Assembly (NCBI RefSeq): GCF_030864355.1
Contig: NC_083395.1
Coordinates: 1,302,001-1,366,000 of the forward strand
Reading direction: 5' to 3'
DNA: 64,000 bases
Origin: Cutaneotrichosporon cavernicola
Taxonomy: Eukaryota; Basidiomycota; Tremellomycetes; Trichosporonales; Trichosporonaceae
This document shows positions 1 through 9,681 of the stretch, piece by piece; the stretch's first letter is position 1, and each line of letters starts with the position of its first letter. The notes under the pieces are model-generated. The model worked only from the letters and a program-made list of their open reading frames with translations, made no database searches and was not told the DNA's origin. A program made the translations under genes and the position numbers.

Positions 1-398
1 GCTCAGAGCCAACCGTGCGCCTCCCTCACTGTGGCGCGTTGAATGGGAAAGGGCTGACGCGGCGGCGCTGCTGTCATAGCATTGGCTGCAATGTCCAGGA
101 CACGGTGAAAGAAGCTGTTTTCCTGGCTTGGCGGCGCTCATGCCCGTGGGCGCAAGATCTAGTCGGCGTTCCTCAGTCCCCGGGTAATGATGGAAGGCTG
201 TTGTCACCTTCTAGAGCTAATGACGAAACGTTGTCTCACATCGCCATCTTCCAAAGTCAGTGCCTTATGTTTGTGCCGGCCGTCCCTGTCACGTGTTCTT
301 CTTCATAATCTGCTTGAGACAATACATGCTTATGTTGTTTTGTTGGCTATGCGGGAATAATGGAATATGTCACTACAAATTTTCTACTTCTACGTCGT
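1..398. other. Left-edge intergenic stretch
   Basis: This is the 3' flank of the minus-strand BAG gene. I see no reading frame with coding character, no repeat and no RNA gene in it. Confidence 0.5.
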
Positions 399-2831
399 CT
401 ACCCCTCAACGTCGCTGGTCACGTCGGTCGTGTCACCAGTCATGACCCATCCGTCGTCGTCGTCGCTCTCGCCGCGCTCCCGCCGCTCCTTGACCTCGGC
501 CCACTTTGCGTCGCGGCCCTTCTCGAGGTCGTTCAGCGCGCCCTGGATCTCGGCGACCACCTCCTTGCGGCGGTGGCGCACGGCCTTGTCGCCGTGGCTC
601 TGCACGTCGTCAACTGCCAGGAGCAGCTGCATGAGGCTGTGCGCCTGCGCGTGGTATGCGTGGTTGTTGCGCGTGTAGAGGAGGGGTGGCTGGGTGGCGT
701 CCGCAAGCGAAGGCGAGAACGAGAGGTAGCGGGGGAAAGTAAACTTGTCGCGGGTAGCATGGAGCTGCTGCGAGATGGCGTTGAGCTTCTGGATCGCCTT
801 CTCGGCCTCGGGACCGGATGGCTTCAAGTCCTTGTGTTGCTTCTGCTTCTTCTCAGACTTGGGGTGGAAATCGGCTGCGTTGGCATGCAGCTGCGAGTGG
901 AGCTCAGCAGCCCCCTCGACTGCGGCTTGGCCAGCAACCTCGCGGTGAGCGGCAACATCAGCGGGAGTGGCCTCGGCTGGGATCGCCTCCTTCTTGGCCT
1001 CCTTGGCGTCGATCGCAGCCTTGGTAGGAGGAGGAATAGGCTTGGGTTCGTGGAGCTGACTCGTGCCAACAGCGGCGGCCTGGGCAGCAGCGGAGCGGTG
1101 CTCGTCGACCGCCCACCCAGGCTCGCCCTTGGGGATGGCCTCATTGCGCGCCTCCTCTGCGCTCACGTTTGCGTCGGCGACCTCATGCTCAACAGCGTGA
1201 CCGGCAACCGCTGCCTGAGAGTACACGTCGTGGTGGAGGATAGTGTCGTCCGGGCTCGCGTCGTAGGGGATCCCGGCGGCGTCCTTCTCTTCCTGAGAGC
1301 CGTACTTCTTTGCGCGTCGAGCATCCCGGCGGTTCTTGGAAGCGCGCTTCTTGGCAATCGCGCGCTCGCGGCGCTTCTGCTTACGGTGTGCAGCACAAGG
1401 CTGACCGTTCAAGCCGTGCGCGCAGGGCGTGTTGGTAGTCGTGTCGCACGAGCAGGCGTCGCTGTGCTCGTCGCACATTGCGGCCTCCATCTGGGAGAGA
1501 ACATCGCGGAGGTAAGGAGGCAGGTCCTGGTAGCTACCAAGAGTCGAGGTGAAGGGTGCCTCCTCGTCGGGCTCGCAAGCGGCCTGGCGCGGACGTTCCT
1601 CCTTCTTTGGCGTAGCGGGGGCTATGGGGTCTGCGGCAGGAGCTGCGGGGCTCGCAAGAGCGGCAGTGGTTGCTGCAGAGCGAGCGTTGGCGTTGTTCGA
1701 AGCATCGAGCTGCGCCCACCCGGTGGTGGCCTGGGCGTTCTTGTCGTTCTTGTCGTTCTCGGAGGGGAGCGCGGCCCAACCAGCCTCGTTGACAATCCTG
1801 GGCTTGGGCCCGTCGTCCTTCTTAACCTCAGCCTTAGGTGCCTCGTCCTCGCCCTCGGACTCGGACTCGGACTCGGGGACAAACTCGAGGCCGTACTGAG
1901 CAAGGAATGAGTTGAGGTCGCCGACAGCGTTACCGACAAGCTGCTGCGATGCCTTGGGGTTACCGCGCTCACCCTCGGCGGCAGGTCCGACGTTGAGGCC
2001 GAGGAACTGGTTGAGGAGGGCGTTTAGGTCCTCGGGGAGCTCGGCAGTGTCGTCTTCCTTGGACGCCTCCTTGGGAGCGACCTCTTTGGATGCTGCCGCC
2101 TTGGGAGTAGCAGCAGGAGCTGGGGCAGGAGTTGGGGCAACAGCCTTGGGCTCAGCCTTAGGGGCCTCGGGCTTTGCCTCAGCCTTCTTTGCCTCCTCCT
2201 TCTTGGGCTTGGGTGCGGGCGGCTCGTCGGTAGGTTCAGTGGCGAGGTTGAAGCCGAAGAGCTGGCCTAAAAGAGCGTTGATACCATCGAGGTCGACCTC
2301 GTCGTCATCGGTGTGGGCATGGGCGATCGGCGCGGCCGGGGCCGGAGTCTGGCGCGGGGCGGCGCGCTGGCGATGTTCAGCGAGGGCGCGTGCGTATGCC
2401 TCAGCAGCCTGGGTCTGACGACGGCGCTCAGCCTCAATGGAAGCCTGCACCTGCTGCGCCTGGTGTGCTTGGAGTGCTTGCTGGAAGGCGGCCTCGCGCT
2501 GGCGCTCGCGTTCGAGAGCCTCGCGGATGGCGCGCTCGCGACGCGAAGCCTGGATGAGGGCGTTGTGTCGCTCGGCAGCGGCGCGAAGGGCCTTTTCGCG
2601 CTCGGCCTGGGCTCGCTGCCTCTCCTTGGTCTCGAGAGCCATGGCGGCCTCGGCGGCCTCACGGCGACGCCGGACAGACTGGAGGTATGCCAGCGCCTGG
2701 CGCTCTTCGAGGGCGAGGTCGGTGCCCTGCTGCTGTTGGGCGTGCTGAACCAGCTGAGCCTGCTGGCCCTGCTGGGGGGCATAGTAGTAGCCCTGGGGGG
2801 TGATGACGTAGGGGTGGCCGTAGTAGGACAT
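399..2831 (-). CDS. BAG-domain protein (Hsp70 co-chaperone)
   Basis: Single-exon gene of 810 residues. The tract from about residue 676 to 775 reads as a BAG domain: a helix with KLNAISQQL, then NNHAYHAQAHSLMQLLL, then a basic helix GDKAVRHRRKEVVAEI. BAG domains bind the Hsp70 ATPase lobe and promote nucleotide release; that role is known for the family and inferred here. The N-terminus (MSYYGHPYVITPQG) is Gln/Tyr-rich and disordered, followed by a very charged Ala/Arg/Glu helix of about 120 residues, probably coiled coil. The middle is low complexity but contains three related hydrophobic motifs (INALLGQLFGF, LNALLNQFLGL, LNSFLAQYGLEF). The ATG at 2831 was chosen because a TATA-like box lies just upstream; the longer in-frame extension to 2948 would run across that box. 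The large plus-strand frames over this gene are mirrors of its biased codons. Confidence 0.85.
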   Translation of the reverse strand: MSYYGHPYVITPQGYYYAPQQGQQAQLVQHAQQQQGTDLALEERQALAYLQSVRRRREAAEAAMALETKERQRAQAEREKALRAAAERHNALIQASRRERAIREALERERQREAAFQQALQAHQAQQVQASIEAERRRQTQAAEAYARALAEHRQRAAPRQTPAPAAPIAHAHTDDDEVDLDGINALLGQLFGFNLATEPTDEPPAPKPKKEEAKKAEAKPEAPKAEPKAVAPTPAPAPAATPKAAASKEVAPKEASKEDDTAELPEDLNALLNQFLGLNVGPAAEGERGNPKASQQLVGNAVGDLNSFLAQYGLEFVPESESESEGEDEAPKAEVKKDDGPKPRIVNEAGWAALPSENDKNDKNAQATTGWAQLDASNNANARSAATTAALASPAAPAADPIAPATPKKEERPRQAACEPDEEAPFTSTLGSYQDLPPYLRDVLSQMEAAMCDEHSDACSCDTTTNTPCAHGLNGQPCAAHRKQKRRERAIAKKRASKNRRDARRAKKYGSQEEKDAAGIPYDASPDDTILHHDVYSQAAVAGHAVEHEVADANVSAEEARNEAIPKGEPGWAVDEHRSAAAQAAAVGTSQLHEPKPIPPPTKAAIDAKEAKKEAIPAEATPADVAAHREVAGQAAVEGAAELHSQLHANAADFHPKSEKKQKQHKDLKPSGPEAEKAIQKLNAISQQLHATRDKFTFPRYLSFSPSLADATQPPLLYTRNNHAYHAQAHSLMQLLLAVDDVQSHGDKAVRHRRKEVVAEIQGALNDLEKGRDAKWAEVKERRERGESDDDDGWVMTGDTTDVTSDVEG

Positions 2832-2886
2832 GATGGCCTTGATGAGTTGATGAGATGATGAGAAGAGAGGAGCGTGAGAAGTGGGC

Positions 2887-2892
2887 TTTATA
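2887..2892 (-). promoter_or_regulatory. TATA-like box of the BAG gene
   Basis: TATAAA on the minus strand, 56-61 bases upstream of the ATG at 2831. The position suits a core promoter and supports the chosen start. Confidence 0.5.
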
Positions 2893-3099
2893 CATGCTCT
2901 AGAGGATGACGAGACGCTGACGACTACCGAGGAGACCGAGGAACCCACTCGAACACTAGGGTGACTTTGTCATGGGTATGCAAGAGTTCATTGTTCAGCA
3001 ACAGTTGTCATACAAACAACTCGCAGCCACATTCGTCATCCGTTTCAGTCAGGCACAAATGCGTTGACCGAACCTTCACCGAGATACCAATTTAATCCG

Positions 3100-3107
3100 G
3101 AATATTC
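3100..3107. promoter_or_regulatory. Candidate heat-shock-element-like palindrome
   Basis: GAATATTC, an inverted GAA/TTC pair with the 2-base spacing used by heat-shock factor, lies about 270 bases upstream of the BAG co-chaperone start. Only one complete inverted pair is visible, so binding is inference. Confidence 0.3.
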
Positions 3108-3205
3108 CACCAAACCCTCCAACATTCCATTAATACCCTGTCCGTCGGCCATCTCGTATCAACACTATCACGGTCTGACTAACGCATACAATGCATACAG
3201 TTGGC

Positions 3206-5887
3206 TTACAGGTGCACCCCGAGCGGGTCGCTGCCGGCGGCCATACGTGGTCTCGTTCCCGCGCCGCCGCCCGGGTTGCCGCGGAATATGGCCGAACGCC
3301 GACGCGACTCGGGAGCTTGATCCAGTGGGATCGCCTCCACGCCCTCCACGCCAAGGGCCGCCAGCGGGTCGATATCCTGCGGTGGAGAGTTCGAGGCTGG
3401 TGGCGAGGCTAACCGCGCCGCCTGACTACTAGCTTGCGGCTGGGACGCGTCCAACGCGAGGTTACTGGAGAGCCGTCGGGCCGGGTTGGAGCCGAGCGAT
3501 GGCCGTGGGTGGTGCAGCGTGCGCGTTAGGCCCGGCGCGGGCTGGTCGTGCCGTTTCGAGAGATGTAGCTGGGGCCCCGTCCGCCCAGGCGGCGCGGGGA
3601 GGTTGTTGTTATCCGTCAAGCGTGCCGACGTTTGGGCCTTGGGCGTAATCTGCGCTTCTTCCGTCCGCGGCGGCGAAAGTGATGGCGGCGGGAGTGGCAG
3701 TGAAGAGACCGAATGAGCCTCTACAGGGGTCGGCTGGGCGCTAGACGAGCGGCTACGAGACGCATCAAGCGCATCGTTCCACGCCCAGTCCTTGACCAGG
3801 TCATCAACTTCCTGGCCCGCGGCTTCAAGTAGCGTGTCCCGCACCCGATCGAGACCTGCCCACGCCTCAGCGGCTTCAGGCCCCTCTTTGCCCTCGCGCA
3901 ACACGGTCAACCACTCCGACATCGCCTTGCCCATGCCCAGCATGGCCAAGCGCACTTCGGCCAGCTGCCTCTCCGCGTCACGTAAGGATTTGACCGACGA
4001 GATGGACGCCGTGTCATCGCTCTGCTCCTTCTGGAACACGGGGCGCGGAAGCACGGATGTCGACGATGGAATCGACGAGTACGGCCCGGATGTATGGGTA
4101 CTTGGGGTCTGTGAGGGCGAAAAGTTGAGGAATGAGTAGGCAGAGGTGCCGTCAGGGAGCGAGCTCTGCACGGTGAGCGCACACAGGGTGAGAAAACGGT
4201 ACATACCCTCAAGTCATTAACCGTCGACATGAACGCTTTGTCTAGTCCGGCTTTCTGTGCGCGCTCAAACAGCCCCTGTGCTAGCCCCTGCACTCCCGCT
4301 CGTGCTTTACCACGGGTCGCAGACCCGGGACGCGGCGATGGGAGCGTGCCTCTGCTAAAGAAGAGCGAGGTTGGAGTCGTGGCCTCGGGGTCGATCGGGT
4401 TGTCGGTGATATCGGGACCGCCGGCGTTGACACCGAGCATCTCGTGGTTCTGCATCACGACCTCGGCGCCAGACGCCGAAGTTGGATTAGACCGTAGGAT
4501 CTTGGCCTGTGAGAGGATAAGTGCTGGCTTGAATGGGTACGTGTCGCAAGGTGATGGATAGTGCAAGAGGTGAGTGAGTAGCGTAGGGTAGTCGGCATGA
4601 ATGACTGATGTGAGCTCTCGATATTTGTCACAACAAGCTCACGTTCGTTACGGATCAAGAGAAGCATTGCAAGACAGACATAGTCGAGAATTCCTAGCGT
4701 CGGGTCTTCAGCGAACATGCCGTCCCATAGGCGGAGGGCATTGCCAAACGGCAGCTCTCGTGTGAGGATGAGGCGGATCCAGCGGCTGCTGTCAGCTTTG
4801 GTGTCAAGGTATGATAGCTCACATGGCCCATATTTGTGGTTCAACTCCCTCCGTCTCGAGTCGCTCCCATAGCTGTGGATCGACCCGTCTGAGTAGTGCC
4901 TGGATATGGGAGCATCGCTTAATGATGGGTGCCACAGATTCAGTGGTGGCTGTCCTTTGTGGCTGGGGTCAGTTCCATCACGCCGGTGACGTACCCTGCC
5001 CTCTTCAGAGCGCCACTCGTAGAACGCCTTGGCAGGCTTCATGATCTGGACAAAGAGCTGGAACGCGTCATGCTCAGTATACTGGCGATCCAGAGTGGCG
5101 ACCATTGCCTCGTCTCGCACGGCGGCGGGAGTAGTGAGGAGGGGTGAAGCGCGCGCCCTCCCAGGCTCAGCTACAAGTGAGTCGCGATCGACAGTCACGA
5201 GGCACGCCGCCAGTAATTCGTGCATACCCTAAACGTCAGTCGGACCTTGGGTTGATGTACCTGGCGATACCCGACGTCGGGGCTGGTGATGGCGAACAGG
5301 AATAGCATTGTCGTGAGTGCGCGCCGAACGTGTTCTTGTTCAAAGTAAGGGATATCGGGAAAGGTGCGATCGACGTCTTGCCGGATCGTAGCGCGGAGGT
5401 CCAAGTATGCGAACCACGTCTTCCAAGGTGATTCGCCATCCAGACTTAGGGGGTCAACCCACGCCGTCTCGGGAGAGCTGATGGCATATCCCTCGCCACC
5501 AGTGCAGTCATCAGCCCAGCGCCCGTCCGGAGCAACGAGGAAGCGCTCGCGCAGGTCATCGTAGCTTCTGCGCGCCGAGGCCAGCGCGGGCGGAAAGTGA
5601 TCCAGGTCGTCCGGCGGCGGCAGTACGCCGAGGTAGAACTGTGGTCAGTACAGCAATCAGGTCAGCGTACCCGCCAGTACACGGAGCGCAGGATTATACC
5701 GCCGTCTGCTCCTGCCGGACCCAGTCCCGCACCCATCGCCTCAGCCTTGAGGCTGGACGCGCTCAGCATCGGGTCCGAGAACAGTGCCTTCCACGCCGAC
5801 CTGGAGTCAGCTGGGACCTGAGAACGCGCACCGTATGTCTGCGGCCGGGGGGCGCGTGAGGGCGCCAGCACCGCCGTGGGATGACAT
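3206..5887 (-). CDS. TBC1D5-like Rab GTPase-activating protein
   Basis: Eight exons rebuilt from frame and similarity: 5887-5832, 5800-5671, 5638-5261, 5228-4995, 4962-4823, 4788-4643, 4604-4207, 4165-3206; they sum to 2442 nt (813 residues). The TBC domain occupies about residues 45-360. It shows the arginine-finger motif IRQDVDR (147-153), the glutamine-finger YRQGMHEL (from 186), SHIQALLRRVDPQLW and the late motif RWIRLILTRELPF...LWDGMFAED. This order is typical of TBC1D5-type GAPs, which stimulate GTP hydrolysis by Rab7-class GTPases in endosome/retromer and autophagy traffic (family knowledge). The C-terminal half is Ser/Pro-rich and has one predicted helix (DAERQLAEVRLAML). The ATG at 5887 opens a short exon joined by a 31-nt intron ending GCTGACTCCAG; the frame above it otherwise begins only at a non-ATG codon. 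Introns are 31-41 nt. Confidence 0.88.
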
Positions 5888-6336
5888 TGCAATAGCGGCT
5901 TGTCGAGGATGATGTCTCAGACTATGTCTTGGCGAGCTTGAGTGAGGACCGTGTTGACGACATCATCATGTTGGCCCCGGACGGTGGCAGATGTCACGTG
6001 ATGTGCACGTGGATTGAAATGCCTCCTTTCATTTGCGAGTGTTGTTATTGTGAGGAAGGATTAAAAATGACCTCAGCGGCGGAGGGCGGGGGGAAGAACG
6101 ACAAGGAGCGATAACAATGTAATGTAAATTACGATTGTAATCGTTTTGTTGACTCTCTCCTTCACCATCGCACATTTCAATACTTGTTGTGATTCTCACC
6201 TTCCCCCCCCTTTCATCTCGCACTCACTCAACTCTGATCAAGCCACCGTCACCACAACCTCACCAACGCCTCGTAACAAAGGGGGCCGATCTGAGGCTAC
6301 TTCTTCTCTCTAACAGAACTGTCTAATCATCAAACA

Positions 6337-6498
6337 ATGCCCACCATCACAGTGTCTCCGTCGGGGTCATTCGGCACACCGCCCGTCTCCGGTAGAGGTA
6401 ACCGTGCAGAGTCATGTGACGATGCCGCGCCACCGATCAACACGAGGGAAGGTGGCGTCTTCTGGGCCTCGATACTCCGAGGTGGAACTTGGGAATAG
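6337..6498 (+). CDS. Small hypothetical ORF (53 codons)
   Basis: An ATG-initiated 53-codon frame, starting MPTITVSPSGSFGTPP, directly follows a pyrimidine-rich stretch like the leaders of real genes here, with ACAATG at the start. The Ser/Pro/Gly-rich beginning resembles the N-termini of fungal regulatory proteins. A possible splice donor (GTAACC) sits near codon 22, so this might be the first exon of a gene whose remainder I cannot find. It could equally be chance. No family is recognised. Confidence 0.2.
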   Translation: MPTITVSPSGSFGTPPVSGRGNRAESCDDAAPPINTREGGVFWASILRGGTWE

Positions 6499-6711
6499 GC
6501 TCAGCGGTCTGTGCAGCGGCGTCGATGGCGGCATTGTGAGGTAGCGCCACCGAGTAGGCCGTGCAGACACAATCTGTGCCGACTGTAATGAACGCCCCGG
6601 GCGCGGAACCGCCGGGGAAGTGCCGGGAGGCGTCGGTTGGGCATGCCAGCTGACTGCAGGGTGCAATACAGCTTGACACTTCTGTGACAACTTGGCAATG
6701 ACAAGTTGAAG

Positions 6712-6728
6712 CATACATACATACATAC
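6712..6728. repeat. CATA tetranucleotide microsatellite
   Basis: Four full CATA units plus one base in non-coding DNA. Confidence 0.8.
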
Positions 6729-9231
6729 TGCAAGTGTGCTGGCGTGCTGGCGTGCAAACAATCTGCACTGGCCACATTGATCCATGATCTCGCATTGATT
6801 GATCTTGATGCAGCTGATCCGCCTGACACGGCGCCGACCATAGGCTGATGACCCCTCACATCGTCGTCGGGCGAGTGAGCGGTAAAACCAAGATGGCATC
6901 TCGGCTTGCCGAACCGGCGGTCCGGTGAGGAGGCCCCGCTTGCATTCCTCCGCCGAGATTAACCATTCCGCAGGCGACAGCTAACTAATATCGAGATTGG
7001 AATATGACGCCTCAACATACCAAACACCTTTCTGACATGTCTGACGCTGAACCAGTCAACATCCGCCGGGCCGTGCGTCAGGAGCTTGACGCAGGTACGG
7101 CCCTCGGAATGTTTCCCAGATCCTGCGCCACGCACATTAGGACTCGGTCCGAGCTCGCGTCTGAAATGTCTGAGCGTCTCCATCCCCAGGTAGGGAAGAG
7201 CCATCTCTACCCTGCACCACACTCTGCTAAAGCTGCTTTTACATGCTCACACTCCTTTGACCAGCCGGGCCCAAGGCCGACCATCGCCGATACACGAGGT
7301 TGGCACCCAACTTGGAAATGTAGCGGCCATGCTATCGGAAACTGTAGGCGGGCACATTGTGCGGATCAAGTCGCACCCCCATCCTGTCAACATAATGTGT
7401 GGGGTCCCCTGGGGAAGGGGACCCAGGAGGGATTAACCTCTGCCGGAATCCACAGTGTCAACAGTAGTTGCGGCACTGGCACCTCATACCGGATTGAGAC
7501 AGCAGCTGCACAGACTGGCGCAGCTGATGGCCTGAAAACCTGGCACGGCTGTATCCAGCTGTGCACCGTTTCTCTCCCACTTCCACTTTGGGGGAACTGG
7601 TCAACTGATTTGGCATGTAATCGCAGATATCGTCACCTCGACGCGGACTGTGCACCCCCCCTAAAAGGTGTTCCTGTCCCCCCTCTCCTAATTGCGCGAT
7701 ATTGATCCATATTGATCCATTATTCGCGGAACAACCATTGGTCCACGCCGAGAGTCTCTCCGGCGCAGAAATGTCCTTTTCATGGCACGACCCGAGAGCC
7801 CCAATGAGCGTGCGTATTGCAGAATACAGCACATGCCGCCGGGCCGCGGCCTGGTGTCCTAAATATCCAAGCGCTCGCAACCGGGGTGGCCTGCAATCCT
7901 GCATCGCCTGGCGCTCGAGCCTAGCGGTCAATGATGTGTGCCTGGATCTGGAGGCTTGGGCTGCCGAGTACCCGAAAGGCAACCCGCGCATGGGGCTTAG
8001 AACGTGGGCAGAGACTGAAAGGGTTGGAGATAGTCGGAGCACCAGCTCCACAGGGCGCAACTAACAGGAATACCCTGCGCACTGACAATTCACGACCAGG
8101 TTCTCTGGTGCCTCTGGTGATTGCCTGGGGGGGCTCGAGGTGGAAGAGGAATAGCGGAGAAGGAGAAGGAGAAGCAATTAGTCGCCTCGCCTTCCCAACC
8201 GCTCGGCAGCAGAGGTTGCGACCCGCCAGGAATGCAGGGATAGACTAGACACAGGAACAAACAAGGAAAAAAGTGTGCCATGACATGGCAACATGAATCG
8301 AGGCGCGTCTCGTCTCGTCCACCATTGAGGGCAAGGTACGGTAATGGAACAGAGGACGCAGAGGACGCAGAGGAGGACAAGTGGCGTTATTGCACGTCGT
8401 GGACGAGGTCCCTTTGATTCCAGCGGTCCAAGCACGGCGAGCACGATCAAGGTGTGGTTGCGTGTTGTGGCGCCCTCTGTCGATTCCTTCCAACCACTCC
8501 TGTGACTGCCGCCTGGCTGCTCGACTGCCTCACTACACTGTCTTCCCCTCCCACTCATCCCAAACACTGGATTGCGCCTCATAAGCCCCCATCCCCATCG
8601 CGCATCCATTCTCGCCCCCATCCTTTCATCTCATCGCTTGATCACTGCCTCACGCATCCTCCTTGCACATCTCGCTGGACGATCTCCGCTAAGCCACCAC
8701 CTCACCCCCAACCCCAACCCCATATCTCCACATCCTCCGTCTGCACCGGAGTTTGTACATTCCCACTTCTAAAGTATTCCTCCGTCCCCTCCCACATCCC
8801 TGCACTCGCACACGCATACACGCCGTGCTCTCTTCTCTAAAGCAGCCACCAAAATCTAGTCTATCTGCCTGCCACGCCAACAGGGAATCGAACCACCTCT
8901 TGTTGGCATCTAACGCGACTCTTCCGGCAACGAAGCAGCTACAAAGTACACAAGTTCAACACCGTCCCCATCAGCCCAGTCGACCTCGGCCACTCAAACG
9001 TGGACGTCTGCCTTCACATCTCAATCAATCTCATAGCACTTGTCGACTCCCTCCCCGACTTGCTATAATTACCTTGCTCTCCTCTCCACACCTGCTTCCC
9101 ATCTCCCAATATCCTCACCACACCGTGAGTTTCTCCCACACAACACATTGTTTTCCACACTTGCCTCCCATCTGTCCTCGTCGTGTGTGCCCCCTCCCAG
9201 TCAGTCTCACGATCGCACACTCGCCAACAGC

Positions 9232-9681
9232 ATGGCATCTATGACTGGCTGCAGCGGGCAAACCAACACGAATCCCCCGACGCCACACACCATGTCCCCC
9301 CAGTGCCTGACCTTGACCCCAAGGTTGTGCGATGGGTACGGCTGGCTCGTGTATGGGGTTGACGAGGACGTGGTCGGGGGTGGCACGGAACCTCATTTTT
9401 CGCGCCGTACAAGATCGCTGACAGTGTTCCTCCTCTTTCGTGGCTCCCACCTCTCCAATTCCATTTACTCTATCTCCCTTCCTATCTCTTCCTCTTTCAT
9501 ACTGGGACGTGGCCGCCGGCAGTTACAATGGCCCCGTTCATCCCCAAGACCCGTGCGGGCCGCACGACCTCGTCGTTCCGTGCTCGCAAGCACAGTTCGA
9601 ACAAGTCTAGCGGCTCGCGTGCCCGCAAGGCTCGCTCGATCCGTCCTGGCACCTGCGCCAATTGCGCTTGCACAGAGGTAA
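9232..9681 (+). other. Candidate upstream ORF overlapping the GATA start
   Basis: An ATG at 9232 (MASMTGCSGQTN) opens 149 codons that run past the GATA ATG at 9528 in a different frame. If transcription starts in the CT-rich leader upstream, this frame would compete with the main start. Alternatively an intron ending at CCGGCAG near 9521 removes it or adds an alternative N-terminus. It needs transcript data to decide. Confidence 0.25.

Larger units (their letters stand above)
5888..9527. other. Long intergenic/leader region before the GATA gene
   Basis: About 3.6 kb between the divergent TBC and GATA genes. It begins with a CT-rich stretch (about 6130-6330) that could be the leader of a small plus-strand ORF, continues with sequence showing no coding signal (6500-8450), and ends in a strongly pyrimidine-rich kilobase (about 8460-9520) rich in CCTC, CACCC and TCTCC runs. 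The last kilobase looks like promoter plus long 5' UTR of the GATA factor. Nothing else in it can be supported. Confidence 0.5.

Noticed and set aside
360..1910. 516-codon plus-strand open frame
   Set aside because: It is antisense to the BAG gene and is Leu/Val/Arg-rich, the mirror of Glu/Ala-rich codons with GC-biased third positions; no domain is seen.
8865..8950. Possible tRNA B-box GGTTCGATTCC on the minus strand
   Set aside because: The upstream region lacks a proper A-box and no cloverleaf stems form; it lies in the pyrimidine-rich leader.
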